Assembly: GCA_025800385.1 (NCBI GenBank)
Contig: JAOXRS010000200.1
Location: forward strand, 1-64,000
DNA length: 64,000 nt
Direction of reading: 5' to 3'
DNA from: Candidatus Albibeggiatoa sp. nov. NOAA
GTDB taxonomy: Bacteria > Pseudomonadota > Gammaproteobacteria > Beggiatoales > Beggiatoaceae
Of the stretch, positions 60,615 to 64,000 are shown piece after piece. The position numbers and the translations under genes are program-made. The notes under the pieces were generated by a model. The model did no database searches and was not told where the DNA came from. It worked only from the letters and a program-made list of their open reading frames with translations. Position 1 is the stretch's first letter. Each line of letters starts with the position of its first letter.

Positions 60615-61418
60615 CTATTCACTTAATAAATTAATCAATGCTTCACCCGGTTCTGGCGAGGTCATCAAGGATTCGCCAATCAAGAAAGTATGAATATCAG
60701 CGTGATTGCGTAACCGAGAAATATGTTGTGCTTCACTGATACCACTTTCACTGACTACAATGTGGCGGCGTGGAATATCTTTGCTTAAATCAATAGAGGT
60801 TTGTAAATCGGTTTTAAATGTGCGTAAGTTACGATTATTAATCCCAATCATTCGAGTATTGAGCAATAAAGCCCGCTCTAACTCTTCACGATCATGTACT
60901 TCAACCAACACATCCATATTTAAATGCTTAGCTAAACCTGCTAAATCATGTAATTGCGCATCACCTAACGCTGCGACAATCAATAAAATGCAATCTGCAC
61001 CCACCACACGAGATTCGTATACTTGGTATGGATCAATTACAAAATCTTTACGAATAATGGGCAACGTTGCTGCTTTACGTGCATGTTGCAAATCTTTTAG
61101 TGCACCTTGGAAAAAAGGTCGGTCTGTCAATACAGATAAACAGGCCGCACCAGCGTGCTCATAACTTTCCGCAATTTCAGCAGGGAAGAAATGCTCGCGC
61201 AGAACACCTTTACTTGGCGAAGCTTTTTTGATTTCTGCAATCACCGCAGGCTGTTGCAATTGTAAACGTGTATCAATCGCCTCAATAAATCCACGCGGTG
61301 GCGGACAATCAGAAGCACGGCGGCTGAGTTCACGCAAAGAAATTTTTGCACTTTTTGCAGCAACTTCCTCGGCTTTGTAATCTAGGATTTTTTTTAAAAT
61401 ATCAGGAACTTGGCTCAT
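60615..61418 (-). CDS. trpC: Indole-3-glycerol phosphate synthase
   Basis: Fourth step of tryptophan synthesis, 267 aa, a (β/α)8 barrel. Motifs: VIAEIKKASPSKGVL, ACLSVLTDRPFFQGALKDL, LPIIRKDFVIDPYQVYE, GADCILLI, LVEVHDREELERAL, IGINNRNLRTFKTDL, and VVSESGI. All catalytic Lys/Glu are present. It is monofunctional, with no TrpF fusion. It sits 14 bp after trpD. Confidence 0.97.
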   Translation of the reverse strand: MSQVPDILKKILDYKAEEVAAKSAKISLRELSRRASDCPPPRGFIEAIDTRLQLQQPAVIAEIKKASPSKGVLREHFFPAEIAESYEHAGAACLSVLTDRPFFQGALKDLQHARKAATLPIIRKDFVIDPYQVYESRVVGADCILLIVAALGDAQLHDLAGLAKHLNMDVLVEVHDREELERALLLNTRMIGINNRNLRTFKTDLQTSIDLSKDIPRRHIVVSESGISEAQHISRLRNHADIHTFLIGESLMTSPEPGEALINLLSE

Positions 61419-61432
61419 CTTAATGGTCTTGC

Positions 61433-62455
61433 TTAGTGAAAACTTTGAGTTAACTGGACAAGTGCATCAAGTTTTTGCTGTGCTTCTCCACTGCGTATCA
61501 CATTGTGGGCTAAACGAACACCTTGTTCTAAGCTACCCACTAAGTTGGCGGCATAAATTGCTGCGCCAGCATTGAGTAATACAATATCACGTGCGGCAGA
61601 AGTTTGATTGCTCAATACTGTGCGTACCATGTCTACACTTTGTTCTACACTCTCAACTTGAATTTGGTCTAAACTGGCTCGACTTAAGCCCAGTTGTTCA
61701 GGTGAGACGGTATAAGAGGTTATTTTATCATGATGTAATTCAGTGACATAAGTCGGACTTGCAATACTGATTTCATCTAAGCCGTCTTCTGCGTGAATTA
61801 ATAATACATGCTCACTACCTAAACGTTGTAATACAAGGGCTAATGGTTCTAGCCACTCTTTATCATATACACCCAGTAACTGGTTTGGTGCGCCAGCGGG
61901 GTTGGTTAAAGGGCCTAATAAATTGAATACGGTACGCACACCCATTTCTTTTCTTGGGGTGATTGCATGTTTCATCGCACTGTGATGCTGTGGCGCGAAC
62001 ATAAAACCAATACCAATTTTATCTACACATTCAGCTACTTGTTGTGGTGTAATACTTAGCTTAACACCCAAAGCCTCTAAAACGTCAGCACTGCCACTAC
62101 TACTAGACACAGAACGATTACCATGTTTGGCTACTTTACCGCCCGCAGCTGCTACGACGAATGCACTGGTGGTTGAAATATTAAACGTATGTGTGCCATC
62201 GCCACCTGTGCCGACAATATCAACTAAGTGCTGTTGGTCAGCTAATTTAACAGGTGCTGCAAGGTTACGCATCACTTGTGCAGCAGCACTGATTTCGTCT
62301 ACTGTCTCGCCTTTCATACGCAAGCCAATCATGAATCCTGCAATTTGTGATGGAGTCGCTTCACCCGTCATAATGCTATTCATGACCTCGCTCATTTGTT
62401 CATAGCTGAGGTTTTGGCGTTCGATCACCGTTTTCAGTGCTGTTTTAATGTCCAT
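61433..62455 (-). CDS. trpD: Anthranilate phosphoribosyltransferase
   Basis: Second step of tryptophan synthesis, 340 aa. Motifs: [18 protein letters not shown] (PRPP site), [56 protein letters not shown], and [10 protein letters not shown]. Start MDIKTAL. No fused trpG. It is the first visible gene of trpD-trpC-folK; trpE and trpG are not present. Confidence 0.97.
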   Translation of the reverse strand: MDIKTALKTVIERQNLSYEQMSEVMNSIMTGEATPSQIAGFMIGLRMKGETVDEISAAAQVMRNLAAPVKLADQQHLVDIVGTGGDGTHTFNISTTSAFVVAAAGGKVAKHGNRSVSSSSGSADVLEALGVKLSITPQQVAECVDKIGIGFMFAPQHHSAMKHAITPRKEMGVRTVFNLLGPLTNPAGAPNQLLGVYDKEWLEPLALVLQRLGSEHVLLIHAEDGLDEISIASPTYVTELHHDKITSYTVSPEQLGLSRASLDQIQVESVEQSVDMVRTVLSNQTSAARDIVLLNAGAAIYAANLVGSLEQGVRLAHNVIRSGEAQQKLDALVQLTQSFH

Positions 62456-62520
62456 GTTATTCTATTTTGATCTGTTCTTGTGAACAATATTCTTAGTTAG
62501 TAAAGACTTACAGTGCTAAA

Positions 62521-62549
62521 GCGTTAAGGCATCTATCTCTTGTTAACGC
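62521..62549 (-). terminator. Possible terminator of the cyclase gene
   Basis: GCGTTAA (62521-62527) and TTAACGC (62543-62549) form a 7-bp stem, ~70 bp past the cyclase stop on the minus strand, followed by only TTT. Confidence 0.35.
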
Positions 62550-62618
62550 AAGACTGTTTGTCCTGTGGCATATTTTCAAACCAAAAAACGCTAACCTTCC
62601 TAGTTTAAACCATTTTGC

Positions 62619-64000
62619 TTAATCGGAAAACTCATTACAGCGGTCTAAATAGACTATAGCTGCATCATCATGCTCATTTATGCTTAATACTTTTTCAAAA
62701 GCAGTGCGAGCAGCATCCAATTCGCCACCATGATAATAAACACAGCCCTCTTCAAAATCATTGAGGGTTTTTGCTTTGAGTTCCACAATTTCAGGTTGAT
62801 CGCCATCGAAGACTTCATATACGGTTACCGCTTCCGATTTACCTTTAACTTTTACTCGATCAATCACGCGAATATGGTAGCGGGCAATGTCTTCTAAGCT
62901 TTGATACGTTTGGTCAGTGATTAACAAAGCTGTGCCATAAATCTTGGTTAAACCTTCAATTCGTGCGGCTAAGTTCACCGCATCAGAAATCACCGTGCCA
63001 TCCATACGATTAGGCCCACCAACCGTACCTAACATCAAAGGCCCTGTATTTAAGCCGATACCAATTTTAATCGCTTGATAATTTGCTTCTTGTAGCAAGA
63101 TGTTATATTCGACTAATCCTTTAAGCATCGCCACTGCGCCCTGTACCGCATCATCTGCACTGGTTGGGAATAAGGCCATAATCGCATCACCAATATATTT
63201 ATCAACGAAACCACGGTGTTCACCGATAATAGGTTCCATTTGTCCTAAATAAATATTGATAAAGTCAAAGTTTTCTTGTGGAGTCATTTTCTCTGACATG
63301 GCCGTGAAACCGCGAATATCACAGAATAAAATGGTCATGTCCTGCTCAACGTGGTCACCTAATTGCACATCAACTACACTTTCTTTGTCTAATAATTTCA
63401 AGAACTCACGTGGAATAAATCGCTCATAAGCTTTGTTCAGCTCAAATAATTCATTAGTAAATTTCTGGCGTGCAGCTTCGACTTCTTCTGGAGTTTTACA
63501 GCGTTCAATATAAGATTTAGCTGCTTCATCATGTGGATTTTTGATAACCACTTCTTCAAATAATTTTCTAGCCCGTTCGAATTTTTTACCATGATAGGAA
63601 GCACAGGCTTCTTCAAAGTATTCTAATGTCTCATCTTTTAAATCAAGTTGTTCAGGTGTATCGGCTTCGAATACTTCATATACCATAACCGAGGTTTTGT
63701 TTTTGCCCTTACTCTTAATGCGATCGATGACACGAATATTGTATTCAAATTTATTTTCTAAACGGTTGAACGTGGTTTCTGTGATTAATAACGGGGTTTT
63801 ATAACTTTTAGTTAAATCTTCAATCCGTGCTGTCACACTCACCGCTTCTGCAATCACTGTCCCGTCCATACGATTTTGCCCACCAACTGTACCCAGCATC
63901 AATGTGCCTGTGTGCATTCCAATCCCAATGGAAATGGAGGGGTAACCCGCTTCTTTGAGCAACTCATTGTAATCATCTAGCTTTTTCAGCATGGAAATTG
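62619..64000 (-). CDS. Tandem class III adenylate/guanylate cyclase, 5'-incomplete
   Basis: The gene continues past the right edge (codons are open to 64000; the first ATG seen is not the start). The visible 457+ residues hold the end of one cyclase domain (~1-120; GIGMHTGTLMLGTVGGQNRMDGTV), a TPR-like linker with KAFERF-type helices (~120-190), a complete class III cyclase domain (~195-385; MTILFCDIRGFTAMSEKM, FVDKYIGDAIMALFP with both metal Asp, LMLGTVGGPNRMDGTVISDAVNLAARIEG), and a C-terminal TPR-like tail. The Lys in VDKYIGD suggests ATP. In the first domain AVSVTARIE replaces AVNLAARIE, losing the transition-state Asn. Confidence 0.88.
   Translation of the reverse strand, partial: ISMLKKLDDYNELLKEAGYPSISIGIGMHTGTLMLGTVGGQNRMDGTVIAEAVSVTARIEDLTKSYKTPLLITETTFNRLENKFEYNIRVIDRIKSKGKNKTSVMVYEVFEADTPEQLDLKDETLEYFEEACASYHGKKFERARKLFEEVVIKNPHDEAAKSYIERCKTPEEVEAARQKFTNELFELNKAYERFIPREFLKLLDKESVVDVQLGDHVEQDMTILFCDIRGFTAMSEKMTPQENFDFINIYLGQMEPIIGEHRGFVDKYIGDAIMALFPTSADDAVQGAVAMLKGLVEYNILLQEANYQAIKIGIGLNTGPLMLGTVGGPNRMDGTVISDAVNLAARIEGLTKIYGTALLITDQTYQSLEDIARYHIRVIDRVKVKGKSEAVTVYEVFDGDQPEIVELKAKTLNDFEEGCVYYHGGELDAARTAFEKVLSINEHDDAAIVYLDRCNEFSD

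Overview
The window looks like a contig from a low-GC gammaproteobacterium. The gene families (pstCAB-phoU, an APS-reductase-type cysH beside a ferredoxin-type sulfite reductase, gspE/gspM, a PilE-type pilin, ubiK, large hybrid kinases, AT-rich TAACTG/AATTG repeats between genes) would fit Thiotrichales and Beggiatoa-like sulfur bacteria. That placement is inference from memory of such genomes; only 'gammaproteobacterium' is well supported. There are about 50 protein genes, no rRNA, no recognisable tRNA, no CRISPR array and no intact insertion sequence.

Left edge (1-5.3 kb): the first ~150 bases do not look bacterial. They encode a piece of a MAP kinase catalytic core that reads through only if TAA means glutamine, as in ciliate nuclear genes, and are very AT-rich. 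Around base 220 the sequence turns into an N-terminally incomplete pstC, followed by pstA, pstB and phoU (phosphate uptake and its control). pstS is not in the window. Two ~100-145 bp AT-rich palindromic repeats sit inside this operon.

5.3-13.8 kb: hypF (hydrogenase maturation), a type IV pilin, metY with a clear terminator, a candidate small RNA on the minus strand preceded by a PhoB-box-like promoter, a GNAT protein, a secreted Pro/Gly-repeat protein, and a 1.2 kb AT-rich gap with a good Fur-box match. 13.8-25.3 kb: two multidomain histidine kinases in tandem, a GNAT protein, an MDR oxidoreductase, an EF-G-like GTPase, dapB, a DUF1015 protein, an unknown small protein and a CobB-type deacylase. 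25.6-31.7 kb: a large MscS-type channel, a PhnD-like binding protein, ruvC, a small membrane protein and a MipA/OmpV protein.

31.9-36.8 kb is a coherent sulfur assimilation locus: sulfite reductase, TauE/SafE permease and APS reductase in one direction, with a divergent CysB regulator. Near-identical 21-bp repeats in the shared intergenic region are candidate regulator sites. 36.9-43.4 kb holds a Sel1/leucine-rich-repeat protein apparently split by a frameshift, gyrB, an unpartnered MbcA/ParS-type antitoxin, a TPR-glycosyltransferase-like protein and ubiK. 43.7-50.2 kb joins type II secretion genes (gspE, a GspM-like protein) to TPR/GT9-like and GT2/methyltransferase proteins, with a degenerate receiver protein. 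50.3-59.2 kb has a TAXI binding protein without its transporter, a lipoprotein with 39-bp repeats, ftsY with a 65-residue tandem duplication in its acidic N-terminus, mrdA (PBP2), a secreted Pro-rich protein, an O-antigen-ligase-like protein and an AcuI/YhdH oxidoreductase. 59.3-64 kb has an Asp/Glu racemase, trpD-trpC-folK, and a tandem class III nucleotide cyclase running off the right edge.

Points most worth a second look are the kinase/pstC junction, the PhoB-box small RNA candidate, the cysH-cysB repeats, the split Sel1-LRR gene and the long tandem repeats in the surface lipoprotein and in FtsY.
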